Origin: Fasciolopsis buskii
Lineage: Eukaryota; Platyhelminthes; Trematoda; Plagiorchiida; Fasciolidae
NCBI GenBank assembly: GCA_008360955.1
Contig: LUCM01000026.1
Location: 1-64,000 of the forward strand
Direction of reading: 5' to 3'
Length of the DNA: 64,000 nucleotides
The notes under the pieces are model-generated. The model had not been told where the DNA came from. It saw nothing but the letters and a program-made list of their open reading frames with translations, and did no database searches. Each line of letters begins with the position of its first letter. Positions within the stretch are counted from its first letter, which is position 1. Both the position numbers and the translations under genes were made by a program. Positions 63,903-64,000 of the stretch are shown here, in pieces.

Positions 63903-64000
63903 TTGTGGGGGTGCTATCATAGAGTCCAGTCGCTAAGCCGAAAAAGGAATAAAGTTCACAACGAAAGCCTTCGGTTCTGACAAGTACCTACTCGCAAGTT

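Larger units (their letters stand above)
61347..64000 (-). mobile_element. RTE-like element, continues past window end (element F)
   Basis: Homology starts at about 61,347 in the 3' untranslated part and lacks the final about 130 bases with the tandem tail. The C-terminal region is shortened: about 61,779 joins AGATTGCTCACCTTCAAATT directly to CCATGTCTCGC, removing the segment that element E has at about 46,900-47,000. From 61,780 to 63,902 it equals element E, including the endonuclease deletion and all stops (YADD at 62,152-62,163). Beyond 63,903 it differs from E but still resembles the 5' region of element D (GTCCAG-CGCTAAGC; AAAGCCTTCGGTTCTGACAAG), so the element runs beyond the window. 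Confidence 0.85.

Noticed and set aside
1..64000. CRISPR array, bacterial operons, rRNA or canonical tRNA genes
   Set aside because: No regularly spaced direct repeats, no rRNA-like sequence and no complete cloverleaf were seen. Gene density and splice signals are eukaryotic.

Overview
This window looks like eukaryotic, repeat-rich DNA from a parasitic flatworm, most probably a trematode. No operon-like gene packing, prokaryotic gene, tRNA, rRNA or CRISPR array was recognised. Almost every recognisable coding segment is a broken non-LTR retrotransposon. The species-level inference rests on the style of the RTE-type elements (endonuclease motif SGDFNAQVG, RT box YADD, 3' tails of short TGA/ATG repeats), on several CR1-like reverse transcriptase relics, and on one spliced host exon. 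A cestode is not excluded.

Layout. Bases 1-15,016 are old intergenic DNA with CR1-like reverse transcriptase relics on the + strand (1,597-1,856; 4,720-5,965; 13,618-14,340). They also hold four copies of a short conserved element end (1,179; 4,569; 13,389; 13,525) that runs into AT-rich triplet or hexamer tails. Bases 15,017-17,990 hold an RTE-like element on the - strand. From 15,310 to 30,594 the window is dominated by a very long inverted repeat: 17,320-22,848 reappears reverse-complemented at 25,066-30,594 around a 2.2 kb loop. A single N at 30,595 follows. Immediately after it, 335 bases (30,596-30,930) repeat the inner end of the right arm, starting at exactly the same nucleotide.

Bases 30,931-36,130 hold the only host gene segment I can name. 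It is a first-KH-domain exon of a NOVA/pasilla-like RNA-binding protein (31,935-32,151, +) followed by a GTAAGT donor. The continuation of that gene was not found in the window. A lone RTE 3' end lies at 34,266-34,521. An almost full-length RTE-like element occupies 36,130-39,896 (+), and its core 36,706-39,358 is the reverse complement of 15,310-17,962. Bases 39,897-46,354 and 49,154-61,346 read like intron or intergenic DNA with dinucleotide runs. Two further RTE-like elements on the - strand (46,355-49,153 and 61,347-64,000) share a 2,123-base block and the same internal deletion of the endonuclease region.

How it fits together. The elements have stops and frameshifts, so they are not autonomous as written. 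The repeated blocks appear identical by inspection and have sharp edges, mostly inside retroelements. One junction carries an N. That pattern is more easily explained by repeat-graph assembly or gap filling than by biology, although recent segmental duplication or gene conversion remains possible. I did not find a convincing new molecular system. The points most worth a second look are the palindrome with its N junction, the NOVA-like exon with an unusual residue in its KH domain, and the shared endonuclease-less RTE form.
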